Source: Thermorudis peleae
GTDB taxonomy: Bacteria; Chloroflexota; Chloroflexia; Thermomicrobiales; Thermomicrobiaceae
Direction of reading: 5' to 3'
DNA length: 64,000 bases
Assembly: GCF_000744775.1 (NCBI RefSeq)
Contig: NZ_JQMP01000003.1
Coordinates: 1,426,001-1,490,000, forward strand
The translations under genes and the position numbers were made by a program. Within the stretch, counting starts at the first letter, position 1, and each line of letters opens with the position of its first letter. A model generated the notes under the pieces. That model was not told the DNA's origin. It did no database searches and saw nothing but the letters and a program-made list of their open reading frames with translations. Shown here in pieces: positions 38,855-48,198 of the stretch.

Positions 38855-40309
38855 TTAGAGAAGCCCACGCTGCTTCCACTTGTTGAAGATATCTTTAATC
38901 TGTTGCACGGCAGTGCTGATCGCATCATCGACACTCGCCTTGCCCGTGGCAACTTTGGTAAACATGTCGTTGATAATCCAGCGGTCAAAAATCTCCGCTT
39001 CAGCCGCATTCATGTAGCCCGGGTAGCCGATGTTAACGGTCCAGTCAGGAGCCGTAGCAAGTACAGCGTACTTATCGGGTGGTGTCGCCTTCGGATCATT
39101 CTTCACTTGCTCCTGCCAATCGGGCACAGCCTTGGGGAACGATGGAACATTATAGAAACGACTTGCGGTAAATGCTTCCTTATAGTTATCAACCAGATCC
39201 AGCAAAAACTTCTTGGCCAGGTCAACATTTGGCGAAAACTTCCAGATAACGAAGCAGTTCAACCAGTGGGCTGAGCCACGACGATCCTTCGGGCCAGCAG
39301 GGGTCTTCGCAACACCGACGTTCTTCGCTAAGTCAGGATATGTGCTCTCAATCGTCCGGAGAGCCGAGATCGCGTTGAGAATTAGGGCGCCACGTCCCGA
39401 GGCAAGCAAGCGGTTATTGGATGATGCATCCCAGGCCAACACTTCTTCCGTTTCGGCATCTTTGAAGAGTGAGGCGGCAAACTTGAGTGCATCGCGGGTT
39501 TCCGGAGAGTCAAGCACGATGTTTCCATTCGCATCCTGAATCGACGCGCCGAAGCCCCACATGATAGTGCGCATTGCCATGCCAGTATCAATTTCGGGAG
39601 AGAAACCAATGCCGATCGGCGTGCCCTTTGGCTTGAGCTTGCGGCCAGCTTCGAGGATACCTTCCCAGGTGTCAGGGTTACCGCCGACCTGCTGGAAGAG
39701 ATCGGTCCGGTACAGAATCGGGTCGACGGCCCAGAAGTCCATGAAGGCAAACCATTTATCGGTCTTCGGATTATGACAGGAGCGTTCGTAGAGAGGATAA
39801 GGATCCCCATATTTCTGCTTCAATTGGCTGACAAGGTCGTTGAGTGGCACAACCTCTGTTTCGTACTGGGCCGGTGGGAAGCCAAACGCAAAGAGATCAT
39901 GCCCACTTTGCGCTGAAACTTCCGCTGCCGCACGGGCCGGAATGTCGGCATAGTTAATATGGTCAGAGACGACTGTCACATTATTTTGCTGGGCCCATTT
40001 CTGGACGTACTGATCAAACCATTTATCATAATCGGGCACAAAGTGACTCCACTGAAGAATCTTGAGCGTACCAGTGCCTTTAGCCTGCGAAGTAGTTATT
40101 ACCGTCGGTGTTGCTGCCGCGGTGCTTGCGGCTTTCGTTGGAGTTGCAGCGGCCGATGTCGCTGCTACGGTTGGACTTGCCTGTGCGCCACCGCCTGATT
40201 GCGGTGCAGGTGTCGGCGTCGCCCCACCACCACCGCAGCTTGCAAGCAAGCCGGTAGCAGCGGTTGCCGCAGCCCACTGAAGGAGCCGTCGTCGGGTCAA
40301 GGCATTCAT
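38855..40309 (-). CDS. Sugar ABC transporter substrate-binding lipoprotein (family 1)
   Basis: A 484-aa extracellular solute-binding protein. The N-terminus TRRRLLQWAAATAATGLLAS followed by Cys combines a twin-arginine-like signal with a lipobox, so export may be by Tat and the protein lipid-anchored. An Ala/Pro/Thr-rich linker runs to about residue 75, then a maltose-binding-type domain begins (GTGLKILQW-like strand TLKILQWSHF) and ends with QIKDIFNKW. It is the last of three genes with two permeases. The ligand is probably an oligosaccharide or related polyol; sequence alone does not say which. Confidence 0.88.
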   Translation of the reverse strand: MNALTRRRLLQWAAATAATGLLASCGGGGATPTPAPQSGGGAQASPTVAATSAAATPTKAASTAAATPTVITTSQAKGTGTLKILQWSHFVPDYDKWFDQYVQKWAQQNNVTVVSDHINYADIPARAAAEVSAQSGHDLFAFGFPPAQYETEVVPLNDLVSQLKQKYGDPYPLYERSCHNPKTDKWFAFMDFWAVDPILYRTDLFQQVGGNPDTWEGILEAGRKLKPKGTPIGIGFSPEIDTGMAMRTIMWGFGASIQDANGNIVLDSPETRDALKFAASLFKDAETEEVLAWDASSNNRLLASGRGALILNAISALRTIESTYPDLAKNVGVAKTPAGPKDRRGSAHWLNCFVIWKFSPNVDLAKKFLLDLVDNYKEAFTASRFYNVPSFPKAVPDWQEQVKNDPKATPPDKYAVLATAPDWTVNIGYPGYMNAAEAEIFDRWIINDMFTKVATGKASVDDAISTAVQQIKDIFNKWKQRGLL

Positions 40310-40352
40310 TGCACTACCCCCTCACGTCTCAACGCCACCCACCGATCGCACG

Positions 40353-41228
40353 TTACCGCAGTGCCCCAGCCGTCAGCCCTTCGACAAAGCGATCCAAAAA
40401 CGCGTTGTAGAGCAAGGCGACTGGGAGACTGACCACGAGTGCTGAGGCCATGATCGCGCCCCAGAAGAAGACGTCACCACGAATCAGGTCCGTCGGCACA
40501 CCAACACTCACGGTTTTCAAGTCGGAAATCGAAACGAATGTAAGCGCGTAGATGAACTCGTTCACCGCAACCGTGAGCGTGAAGATCACGACGGTCAGGA
40601 GTCCCGGCAGCGCGAGCGGTAGAAGCACGCGAGTAAATGCGGAAAGCCGCCCAGCCCCATCAACGAGCGCAGCTTCCTCAAGCTCCTGCGGGAGAGAACG
40701 GAAGAATCCCATGAGCAGCCAGACACAGAACGGCACGCTGAGGCTTGGATAGGTCAAGACGAGAGCCCAATCATTATCTTGAAGCTTGAGCCAGCTCACA
40801 ACCTGAGAGAGTGGCAGGAAGAGCAGGGTTGGTGGAATGAGATACGTTAAGAAAATGGCAATCGCCAGTTGCTGACCAAGCCGTCCCCGCAAGCGTGCAA
40901 GGGCGTATCCGGCTGGAACGCTGAGCGCAAGGGTAATGATAACAGTAAGCAGTCCAATCCAGGCAGTATTCACAACCCAATGGCTGAACTTCGTCTCATG
41001 AAAGAGAATTGAGAATTGACGAAGCGTCGGTGGCTCATTGAAGAAGAACGGATTATGCGTTGGGTTGTAGAGGTCACTATCACGCTTAAATGCCGTAATT
41101 GCCATCCAGACGAAAGGAAACAGTGCTTGCACGAGAAAGACGGCGAGAACAGCAACCACAATCAGTCGCAGTACGTACCACCGCAAGGGATGAGCAGGTG
41201 CTTGCGGCCGCGCTTGAGCCGTGCTCAT
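40353..41228 (-). CDS. Carbohydrate ABC transporter permease (MalG type)
   Basis: A 291-aa inner-membrane permease with six hydrophobic segments. The EAA loop that docks the ATPase is clear (LEEAALVDGAGRLSAFTRVLLP). The N-terminal part (FVWMAITAFKRDSDLYN) is typical of MalG-like subunits. Its ATG overlaps the stop of the upstream MalF-type gene (ATGA), so the two are coupled. Confidence 0.9.
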   Translation of the reverse strand: MSTAQARPQAPAHPLRWYVLRLIVVAVLAVFLVQALFPFVWMAITAFKRDSDLYNPTHNPFFFNEPPTLRQFSILFHETKFSHWVVNTAWIGLLTVIITLALSVPAGYALARLRGRLGQQLAIAIFLTYLIPPTLLFLPLSQVVSWLKLQDNDWALVLTYPSLSVPFCVWLLMGFFRSLPQELEEAALVDGAGRLSAFTRVLLPLALPGLLTVVIFTLTVAVNEFIYALTFVSISDLKTVSVGVPTDLIRGDVFFWGAIMASALVVSLPVALLYNAFLDRFVEGLTAGALR

Positions 41229-42166
41229 TCGGTCACCTCCCGGCTGGCAAGACGCAGCACCCAGACAGCGACTGCAGCAAGAACAGGGAGCATAAACAAG
41301 GCAATGGCAGCACCCTGAGCAAGGTCACCGGCGACGATACCCACTTGAAATGCCCAACTTGCAAGGACGTGACTGGAATTATAGGGACCGCCACGTGTCA
41401 AGATCCACACCACAGCCATATCAGTGAAGGTAAAAAGTGCAGTGAACAGCACGGCGACGCCGATGATCGGGCGAATCATCGGCAAGGTAATCTGAAAGAG
41501 CCGTGTAAAAAAGCCGGCACCATCAACCAACGCCGCCTCAAGTAACTCTTTCGGTACGGCATTGACTCCTGCAAGGGTAATGACGGTAGCGAACGGCAAG
41601 ATGCGCCAGACCTGAACCATAATAATGGAAATAATTGCGAGTTTGGGAACACCAAGCCACTGCGGAAATTCATACGGGCCGATAATATGCAACTGGCGAA
41701 GCACCCAGTTAATCACGCTGTACTGCGAGTCAAAAATCCATTTCCATGCGATCGTGCTCATCACGACTGGAGCAGCCCAAGGTAAGAGCAACAGATACCG
41801 GACAACGGCCCTCCCTCGGAACCGCGCTGCCAAGATGGTGGCGAGAATCGTCGCCAAAATAAGTACGATGACAAGCACAGCTATCGTAATCAGTACGGTA
41901 TTGCGAAGCGCTTGGAGAAAAATGCCATCATGAAGAATAGCGCGGAAGTTAGCCAGACCGGCGAAAGAGAAATCTCGCCGACCCACGGAAATATGACTGA
42001 GGCTGTAATAGATTGAAAGAATGAGGGGAAAGCCAATTAAGAGAAAGATATAGATGACCGCAGGAAGAAGAAGCCAGAATTCCCAGGGGATCGCGCGCTT
42101 TGGCCGGGCAACTGCAGCTTCTGGCCGAATAAGCGGCACCGCCGTTTCACTCACCGGCTTTGCCAC
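41225..42166 (-). CDS. Carbohydrate ABC transporter permease (MalF type)
   Basis: A 313-aa permease with six hydrophobic segments and the EAA loop LLEAALVDGAGFFTRLFQIT. The start is GTG at 42166, with GGAGGG 9 bases upstream. It is the first gene of the permease-permease-binding protein operon. No ATP-binding subunit is encoded nearby, so the complex probably recruits a shared MsmK/UgpC-type ATPase from elsewhere (inference). Confidence 0.9.
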   Translation of the reverse strand: MAKPVSETAVPLIRPEAAVARPKRAIPWEFWLLLPAVIYIFLLIGFPLILSIYYSLSHISVGRRDFSFAGLANFRAILHDGIFLQALRNTVLITIAVLVIVLILATILATILAARFRGRAVVRYLLLLPWAAPVVMSTIAWKWIFDSQYSVINWVLRQLHIIGPYEFPQWLGVPKLAIISIIMVQVWRILPFATVITLAGVNAVPKELLEAALVDGAGFFTRLFQITLPMIRPIIGVAVLFTALFTFTDMAVVWILTRGGPYNSSHVLASWAFQVGIVAGDLAQGAAIALFMLPVLAAVAVWVLRLASREVTE

Positions 42167-42251
42167 CGGAACCTGCCCTCCTCACTTACCCATGCACGAT
42201 ACGGCCAGCACAGTAGTTGGGAATCTACCACATCCACGGCTTAGTAGCTTT

Positions 42252-42280
42252 ATCGTACCAAAGGACTTGGTTGTTGACAA
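42252..42280 (-). promoter_or_regulatory. Candidate promoter of the sugar ABC operon
   Basis: On the minus strand TTGTCA (42275-42280) is followed after 17 bases by TACGAT (42252-42257), about 85 bases before the GTG start, leaving a long leader in which an operator could lie. Confidence 0.55.
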
Positions 42281-42334
42281 GAGGAAGGCCGAATCGGAAG
42301 CCACAGCCCCGGTCATGTATGATCATGCACCACT

Positions 42335-42365
42335 CTGGCACAACACCGGTCTGGCACAACACCGG
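42335..42365. repeat. Tandem 15-bp direct repeat in an intergenic region
   Basis: CTGGCACAACACCGG occurs twice in tandem (42335-42349 and 42351-42365), one base apart. It lies upstream of the sugar ABC promoter. The rest of the 42,281-42,542 gap shows no protein-like frame. The repeat could be a regulator-binding site or a replication-slippage duplication. Confidence 0.6.
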
Positions 42366-42542
42366 GAAACCTTCAGACAAGAACAAGACACAGAAAAAGC
42401 AGGCTACCGGTGGTCGCATAGACACTTGTCGGATCGAATCGGGAGAGCTTGATTTCCTCTCCTTGAAGATAGACTCGTCGTTGACCACGAGCCGCCGCCG
42501 ACAAAACATTTTCGCAACTACGGTAATCCTGCCCCAAATAAC

Positions 42543-42588
42543 AAAATAACAAAAGCACAGCGAATGGTTGCAGATATCTTCGCTGTGC
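42543..42588 (-). terminator. Intrinsic terminator of accDA
   Basis: On the minus strand a 10-bp stem GCACAGCGAA/TTCGCTGTGC (42555-42564 with 42579-42588; 14-base loop) is followed by TTTTGTTATTTTG. It lies 45 bases past the accDA stop. Confidence 0.85.
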
Positions 42589-42632
42589 TACACAAGAGAG
42601 ATTCGACCGGCGAATACGCTTACAACTGCGCA

Positions 42633-44417
42633 CTATGATGGAGTAACCAGGTGTTCCTCGGTGTCATCATGGGTAAATGGGAGTCGCTCACGAAGCGAGC
42701 CAAAGGTTCGGCTGACAAGCGCGCTTAACTCACTCACTTCTTGCGTGACTAACTCGCGTAAATAGGTGTTGGTTTGTCCCATGCGGCGGAACTTCCGCCA
42801 GCGCTCGCGGATAAGCCGTTCAGGCGGCTGATCAACCAGCTGACCAAGATGCCGGACAATCGCGTCGAGTAAGAGCGCAGCTGCATAGTCCGGATCTCGG
42901 TGCGCGCCGCCTTCTGGCTCAGGGACGATATCGTCAATAACATCGAAGCGTTTCAGGTCAGCCGCCGTAATCTTGAGTGATTCAGCAACCTCAGGAGCCC
43001 GCGCGGCATCGCGATAGAGGATCGCCGCAGCCCCTTCAGGAGAGATCACACTATAAATCGTATGCTCTTGCATGAGCACCCGATCCGCGACAGCAAGGGC
43101 AAGCGCACCGCCACTGCCGCCTTCACCGATAATGACGGCAATTGTCGGCACTGGTAGTAAGGTCATCGCCGCAATCGATTCGCTAATCGCACTTGCAATT
43201 CCCCGCTCTTCAGCACCTTCACCCAAGTAAGCGCCCGGTGTATCAATGAACGTAAGCACGGGAAGACGCAGTCGGGACGCGAGCGCAAAGAGACGAATTG
43301 CCTTGCGGTAGCCTTCCGGCAATGCTTGCCCATTCCGACGGATTGGGTCACCATGACCTCGCTCATGGCCAATGATGATGACGCCATGGCCAGCAATTTC
43401 GCCGATCCCGCCGACAATAGCCGGGTCATCGCCATAGAGGCGGTCACCGTGGAGTTCAACGAATTGCGGGCTAATTCGGCGAATATAGTCAAGCGTGGTG
43501 GGGCGATCTGGTCGACGTGCAAGCTGGACAACCTCCCACGCCCGGCGAGTAGGACGCTCCTGTGGTATTGGCGAGGCCGTTGTCCGCTCAGGCAGTTCAG
43601 CACGCGCCTGAAGAAGGCGAAGGATCAGGGCGATGGTGTCACGCAGACGACGACGATCAACCACCTGGTCAACAAAGCCATGCTCCAGCAAGAACTCCGC
43701 GGAATGCGAACGCACCGGTTCCGTATGCGCGGTTTCCTTCACAACGCGCGGACCAGCAAAGCCGATGAGCGCACCGGGTTCAGCAAGAATGATGTCGCCC
43801 TGGTTGGCGAAAGAGGCATAGATGCCACCAGTGGTCGGATGCGTCAACACAGAGATATAGGGTACGTTCGAATCATGGGCACGCTTGGCGGCCGCCGTTG
43901 TCTTCGCCATCTGAACAAGGCTCAGGATGCCTTCCTGCATCCGAGCCCCACCTGATGCAGCGACAGTGATAATTGGCAGACGTCGCTCCGCGGCACGTTC
44001 AAAGGCGAGTGTAATTTTCTCACCAACGACGGAGCCCATGCTCCCGCCAAGAAAGCGAAAATCAAGCACAGCCAGCACAACCTCATGCCCACGAATCCGT
44101 GCAATCCCCGTTACCACGGCTTCGCGCAAGCCAGTTTGCTCGCGGGCTTGGAGAATTCGCTTACGGTACGGGAGTCGATCAGAGAAGACCAGCGGATCAA
44201 CCGAGACAAGATGACGGTTAAATTCCTGAAACGACCCAGGATCAACGAGCAAGCGGATACGTTCATCGGCAGAAAGGGTAAAGTGGTGACCACATGCTCC
44301 ACATACCCGATAGCGGGCATAGGTCTCATCGTTGGACAGATCAGCACCGCACTTGGGACACTGCGGTGCAACGTCGGTGACTGCGGTGCTGGCTGCCTGC
44401 TGCTCTGCCTGGCTCAC
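42633..44417 (-). CDS. accDA: Fused acetyl-CoA carboxylase carboxyltransferase, beta (AccD) + alpha (AccA)
   Basis: A 594-aa fusion joining both carboxyltransferase subunits, which transfer CO2 from biotin to acetyl-CoA in the first step of fatty-acid synthesis. The N-terminal AccD half (to about residue 290) has the four-cysteine zinc ribbon (CPKCGADL and CGACGHHF) and SGGARMQEGILSLVQM. The C-terminal AccA half has RRISPQFVELHGDRLYGDD and DTPGAYLGEGAEERG. The start is GTG at 44417 with an excellent AGGAGG site; the longer frame upstream is not protein-like. Biotin carboxylase and carrier genes are not in the window. Confidence 0.92.
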   Translation of the reverse strand: MSQAEQQAASTAVTDVAPQCPKCGADLSNDETYARYRVCGACGHHFTLSADERIRLLVDPGSFQEFNRHLVSVDPLVFSDRLPYRKRILQAREQTGLREAVVTGIARIRGHEVVLAVLDFRFLGGSMGSVVGEKITLAFERAAERRLPIITVAASGGARMQEGILSLVQMAKTTAAAKRAHDSNVPYISVLTHPTTGGIYASFANQGDIILAEPGALIGFAGPRVVKETAHTEPVRSHSAEFLLEHGFVDQVVDRRRLRDTIALILRLLQARAELPERTTASPIPQERPTRRAWEVVQLARRPDRPTTLDYIRRISPQFVELHGDRLYGDDPAIVGGIGEIAGHGVIIIGHERGHGDPIRRNGQALPEGYRKAIRLFALASRLRLPVLTFIDTPGAYLGEGAEERGIASAISESIAAMTLLPVPTIAVIIGEGGSGGALALAVADRVLMQEHTIYSVISPEGAAAILYRDAARAPEVAESLKITAADLKRFDVIDDIVPEPEGGAHRDPDYAAALLLDAIVRHLGQLVDQPPERLIRERWRKFRRMGQTNTYLRELVTQEVSELSALVSRTFGSLRERLPFTHDDTEEHLVTPS

Positions 44418-44535
44418 ACTCGCCTCCTGCCATGAAGCCGTTCCCTGCGCTTTAGCTCCATGATACCGTACGGACAAGCACACGGTAGCGATGAACGTGA
44501 ATACATCGGCGCAGTAGTGGGGAAAGGATAGGAAT

Positions 44536-46005
44536 GTGCGGATCGGGCTCGTCCGTATCATGCAACGAAGCAACACCTTCGCACGCCAACCTGGGCGGTT
44601 ACGCCGCGAAGATGGTGCACGCTGGTATGTCGGCGAAGCACTCAGCACCCATTTTGCTCACACGGCAACCGCGCTCGGTGGCGCCCTCGCTGCCTGTCAC
44701 GACCTTGGCATCGCAGCAGTCCCGCTTCTTGCCGTTGATGGCGAGGCGGGAGGCCCTGTTCCCGACACAGACCTTCGGGACACGCTTGCCGCCCTTGAGC
44801 AGGCCGTTCGCACCGCGCAGCCACTCGACGGCATCTTCATCGAACTTTCCGGCGCGTTAACAACCCAAGAGGGAACCCACGGTGATCAAGCAATTCTCCA
44901 GGCATTGCGAAGTTGGCTCGGACCGGAGCCAGTGATCGGCGTTCTCTTCGATCATGCGGCAAACCTGTCTTTTGAACTGCCAAGCGTCGTCGATATCGTG
45001 GTTGGCCCAGGAACGGCTCCAGCAACCGACAAAGCAGAGCGAGCACGCCAGCTCATTGTCGCACTTGCAACAATCGGAAAAAGTAAGCGTCGACCTGCTC
45101 TGGCAATGCGGCGCATTCCCCTCCTCCTTCCGCTCTCCTGGCAATGGACCGGCTATCCCCCTTTACAGCGCCTGCTTCAGGAAGTGCGCGAGAGTGAGGA
45201 TCTAGAACAGTGCGCGTTAACGAGCCTGTTCTTCGGTTTTCCACAGGCTGATGTGCCCTGGGCCGGAGCTACCGTATTCACCAGTGATGCCCGTGGACCA
45301 GCTGCTGCACATGAGCGAGCAGCAGCGTTCGCTGAGAAGCTTTGGCACACACGCAATGACCTTGCACAAACACAATGGAACATCGAAGAAGCTGTCCACA
45401 CAGCGATGGCCGATCCCACAACACCGTTCTGCCTCGCAGAGCTCGGCGATGTCCCGGAGGCAGGTGGGCCGGCCGAAGGCACAGCAGCCCTCTGGGCCAT
45501 GCTCGACCTGGGCGTCCACGAAGGGCTGCTCGTTGCCATCGCCGACGCCGAGGCCCTCGCGCAAGCCCAACGCGTGGGTGTTGGCGGAGCATTTAACGGC
45601 GCAATCGGCGGCAAACGCGATACGCGAGGCGGCTATCCGATTGATGTCCAGGGCGAGGTTCGTGCTCTAGCCCCTGGGCGATTTCGACGAGAACGTGGAG
45701 ACGGAGCCGGGCTTGACGATGATGCAGGCGGGATTGCTTTCCTGGATCTTGCAGCACGGCACGGAGGGCATGTTCAGGTGATCTTGACCGAGCGCCCGGT
45801 CGTACCTGATCCCGGTCTGTTCACCGCCATCGGCATTGATCCGATACCAAACCTCTTGGTCGTCAAGTCAGCGCTCGCGTTTCGAGCAGCCTGGCCTCAC
45901 CGTCTCGCCTTACCGGTAGCAACACCAGGTATTACCACGCCGGAGTTCACCTTCTATCGATTTACGCGTTTACCACGTCCGCTGTGGCCACTTGATCCGC
46001 TTTAA
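44536..46005 (+). CDS. M81 (microcystinase C/MlrC-like) family protein with altered metal motifs
   Basis: A 489-aa protein of the MlrC family: DUF1485-type N-terminal domain (GLVRIMQRSNTFARQPG, LDGIFIELSGAL) and MlrC C-terminal domain (GGKRDTRGGYPIDVQGEV, VVKSALAFRAAWPH, ending RLPRPLWPLDP). Compared with the family as I know it, zinc-binding elements look changed: the usual DLHAN reads FDHAAN, the usual YPHxD reads APATD, and HGA reads SGA. It may therefore have lost or altered peptidase activity. The start is GTG 44536 with AGGA upstream. It is convergent with otsB (4-base overlap). Confidence 0.8.
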   Translation: MRIGLVRIMQRSNTFARQPGRLRREDGARWYVGEALSTHFAHTATALGGALAACHDLGIAAVPLLAVDGEAGGPVPDTDLRDTLAALEQAVRTAQPLDGIFIELSGALTTQEGTHGDQAILQALRSWLGPEPVIGVLFDHAANLSFELPSVVDIVVGPGTAPATDKAERARQLIVALATIGKSKRRPALAMRRIPLLLPLSWQWTGYPPLQRLLQEVRESEDLEQCALTSLFFGFPQADVPWAGATVFTSDARGPAAAHERAAAFAEKLWHTRNDLAQTQWNIEEAVHTAMADPTTPFCLAELGDVPEAGGPAEGTAALWAMLDLGVHEGLLVAIADAEALAQAQRVGVGGAFNGAIGGKRDTRGGYPIDVQGEVRALAPGRFRRERGDGAGLDDDAGGIAFLDLAARHGGHVQVILTERPVVPDPGLFTAIGIDPIPNLLVVKSALAFRAAWPHRLALPVATPGITTPEFTFYRFTRLPRPLWPLDPL

Positions 46006-46817
46006 GGCGACGAAGCAAGCGAATCAGCAAGCGACATGAGGCAGTCAGCAACAGCGTCAACCCCAGGAAGGAGGAGATCGGCGATCTCAGTCAATTCAGT
46101 CGGCGCCTCAGCGCTGGCTACCCCAACAGCTACACCAGTGAACTGACCAGCAGCGCGTAACGCGCGAACCGCATGCATCGCATCGAGGTCAGTTCGATCG
46201 TCGCCAAAAAAGACGAGTGATCGTAGGGAGAAACGACGAACCAGGTCCTGAATGGCCTGCCCCTTCGAAACCTCGTTCCGAGGACGCACCTCCACGAGCA
46301 TGCGTCCACGGGTAACCGTAAGAAGAGAAGGAAATGTGTGGGCAACTCGCTGATTCACCCAATCTTCAAGTTGCTGGCGAACAATCTCAGGTGCAGGAGC
46401 CGTGCGATAGTGAAGGCTCAGCGAAAAGCGCTTCGCCTCAACCAGCACACCAAGCGCCGCAAAACGCTCCCGCGCTTCATTGGCCAGCAACGCGATAGCC
46501 TGCGACGCAGCCGTTGCTTCTGGCATAACCCAGCGGGTGCTATCGGTGAGCCATTCGGCCCCATGCTCACCAATGTAGACAATGCCGTCTAACCCCACAC
46601 GAGCACGGAGGTCATCAACCTGCCGCCCACTCAACAGAGCAACGCATGCCAGCAACTGCCGAAGCCGCGCGAGGGCAGCGCGGGCAGCTGGATGAATGGT
46701 CGCAGCCGCTGGATCTTGCACAATTGGGCTGACGGTGCCATCAAAATCACAGCAAAGACCAGCACGGGGAGAGCGCAAGACCGGCAGGAGACGCTGACGA
46801 CAAACGGCATCCATCAT
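46002..46817 (-). CDS. otsB: Trehalose-6-phosphate phosphatase
   Basis: A 271-aa HAD-superfamily phosphatase that removes phosphate from trehalose-6-phosphate. The catalytic motif is CCDFDGTVSPI (first Asp nucleophile); LLSGRQVDDLRARV, GEHGAEW and FFGDDRTDLDAM complete the HAD and OtsB motifs. Length is normal. No OtsA is adjacent, so the phosphate donor step must be encoded elsewhere, or the substrate is another sugar phosphate such as glucosylglycerate or mannosylglycerate phosphate. Confidence 0.88.
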   Translation of the reverse strand: MMDAVCRQRLLPVLRSPRAGLCCDFDGTVSPIVQDPAAATIHPAARAALARLRQLLACVALLSGRQVDDLRARVGLDGIVYIGEHGAEWLTDSTRWVMPEATAASQAIALLANEARERFAALGVLVEAKRFSLSLHYRTAPAPEIVRQQLEDWVNQRVAHTFPSLLTVTRGRMLVEVRPRNEVSKGQAIQDLVRRFSLRSLVFFGDDRTDLDAMHAVRALRAAGQFTGVAVGVASAEAPTELTEIADLLLPGVDAVADCLMSLADSLASSP

Positions 46818-46911
46818 TGGTCATATCACCATGAAACATACATCCATCCGCGCCTCTCTCATCGTATACTACCCCCGGCGCGCCGGGAGTGTCCGGAGTG
46901 GGTGGGACGTC

Positions 46912-48198
46912 ATGGCTGCCGTGCGAAGCGGGTTACGAGGATACATCCAAGGGTTGGCCGCGCTTGATGCCGATATCAAGCGTTTTTTCGTCTTTAGCCT
47001 CTTCTCAAATATCGGCATCGGTGCCTTTACCTTGCTCTACAACCTTTACCTTGTGCAACTTGGCTATAAAGAAGATTTCATTGGATTATTCAACAGCGCC
47101 TCGACGATTGCGCTTGCGCTCGGAGCACTCCTGATTGGACGCCTCCTGAATGCCCGTGGTTCGTGGTGGACAACCACGTATGGCACGGCCGCATTCGTTG
47201 TCTGTTCCATTGCCTTAGCGCTTTCGACGCATCCAATAACCATCATGATTTTTGGAGCACTCTATGGCATTGGCTCCGGCTTTGTCCTCGTAACACTCAT
47301 GCCCTTCATTGTCGAGCACGTGCCATCGCGTGAGCGATCAACGGTCGCCGCAGTAGCGCTTTCCCTCACATCAGTCTCGGCAACACTTGGGAGCCTTCTT
47401 GGCGGCTGGACACCGCGGCTCGTCAACGTGCTGCTTGGACGACATGGTCCAAGTGCACTCGGCTATGCAACAGCCCTTGTCTTCAGCATGATCCTGACAG
47501 CTGTTGGTCTCGTGCCACTCTTCCAAATGCGCCAAGCACGCTGGCATCGGCTGGAACAGACAACGAGCCTGCACATTCGTCTGAACGAAAACCAGCGCCA
47601 ACGCCAGGGGCACTTCTATCTCATCGCCTTCGTACTGGCTGGCGGTCTCCTTAGCTTAGGATCAGGTGCAGCGGTACCGTTCTACAACGTTTTCCTCTCT
47701 GACATCGGGATGCGGACCAGTCAAATCGGTTTCGTGTATGCACTTGGCAATTTGCTCGGAGCATTCTTTGGCTTGTTTAGCCCGCCACTGGCACGCCGAT
47801 TTGGGCCACTGGGAGCAGTGAGCGTCATTCGCTTCGCTCCCGTGCCGCTCTTCGCACTCTTGGCACTCCTCCCGAACCCTGGACTTGCGATTCTCGCCCA
47901 CCTTGTCCGGATGGTGTCGATCTCAATGGCCTGGCCAATCGATTCCACGTTGGTCGCTGATGTCCTTCCAGGGAGGTTACGAGCGACAGCCTACAGCTGG
48001 CGAAGTGCTGCCTGGAACCTCGGTTGGGCCGGTGCGAGCCTCGTCGCCGGACGGGTTATCGTGAGCACGGGGTATGGGCCAGTCTTCCTCGCCTTTTGCC
48101 TCTTCACCATACTGAGCATTGGGGTGATGGTCGGCGTCTTTCGTACCCATCCCGCAGCTCAGCGAGCAGTCTCCCAGTCTGTTACACCATCGCCGTGA
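46912..48198 (+). CDS. MFS transporter
   Basis: A 428-aa major facilitator with twelve hydrophobic segments. The motif between segments 2 and 3 is GALLIGRLLNARGSW, a variant of the MFS GxxxDRxGRR signature. The start is ATG 46912; the frame is open upstream from 46831, but that part is not hydrophobic. TATACT at 46865-46870 is a plausible -10 box, with a poor -35. Substrate is unknown. The 3' end overlaps the convergent lhgO by 17 bases. Confidence 0.8.
   Translation: MAAVRSGLRGYIQGLAALDADIKRFFVFSLFSNIGIGAFTLLYNLYLVQLGYKEDFIGLFNSASTIALALGALLIGRLLNARGSWWTTTYGTAAFVVCSIALALSTHPITIMIFGALYGIGSGFVLVTLMPFIVEHVPSRERSTVAAVALSLTSVSATLGSLLGGWTPRLVNVLLGRHGPSALGYATALVFSMILTAVGLVPLFQMRQARWHRLEQTTSLHIRLNENQRQRQGHFYLIAFVLAGGLLSLGSGAAVPFYNVFLSDIGMRTSQIGFVYALGNLLGAFFGLFSPPLARRFGPLGAVSVIRFAPVPLFALLALLPNPGLAILAHLVRMVSISMAWPIDSTLVADVLPGRLRATAYSWRSAAWNLGWAGASLVAGRVIVSTGYGPVFLAFCLFTILSIGVMVGVFRTHPAAQRAVSQSVTPSP

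Noticed and set aside
44418-44648. 77-codon N-terminal extension of the accDA frame
   Set aside because: The GTG at 44417 has a near-perfect AGGAGG site and begins just before the zinc-ribbon domain.
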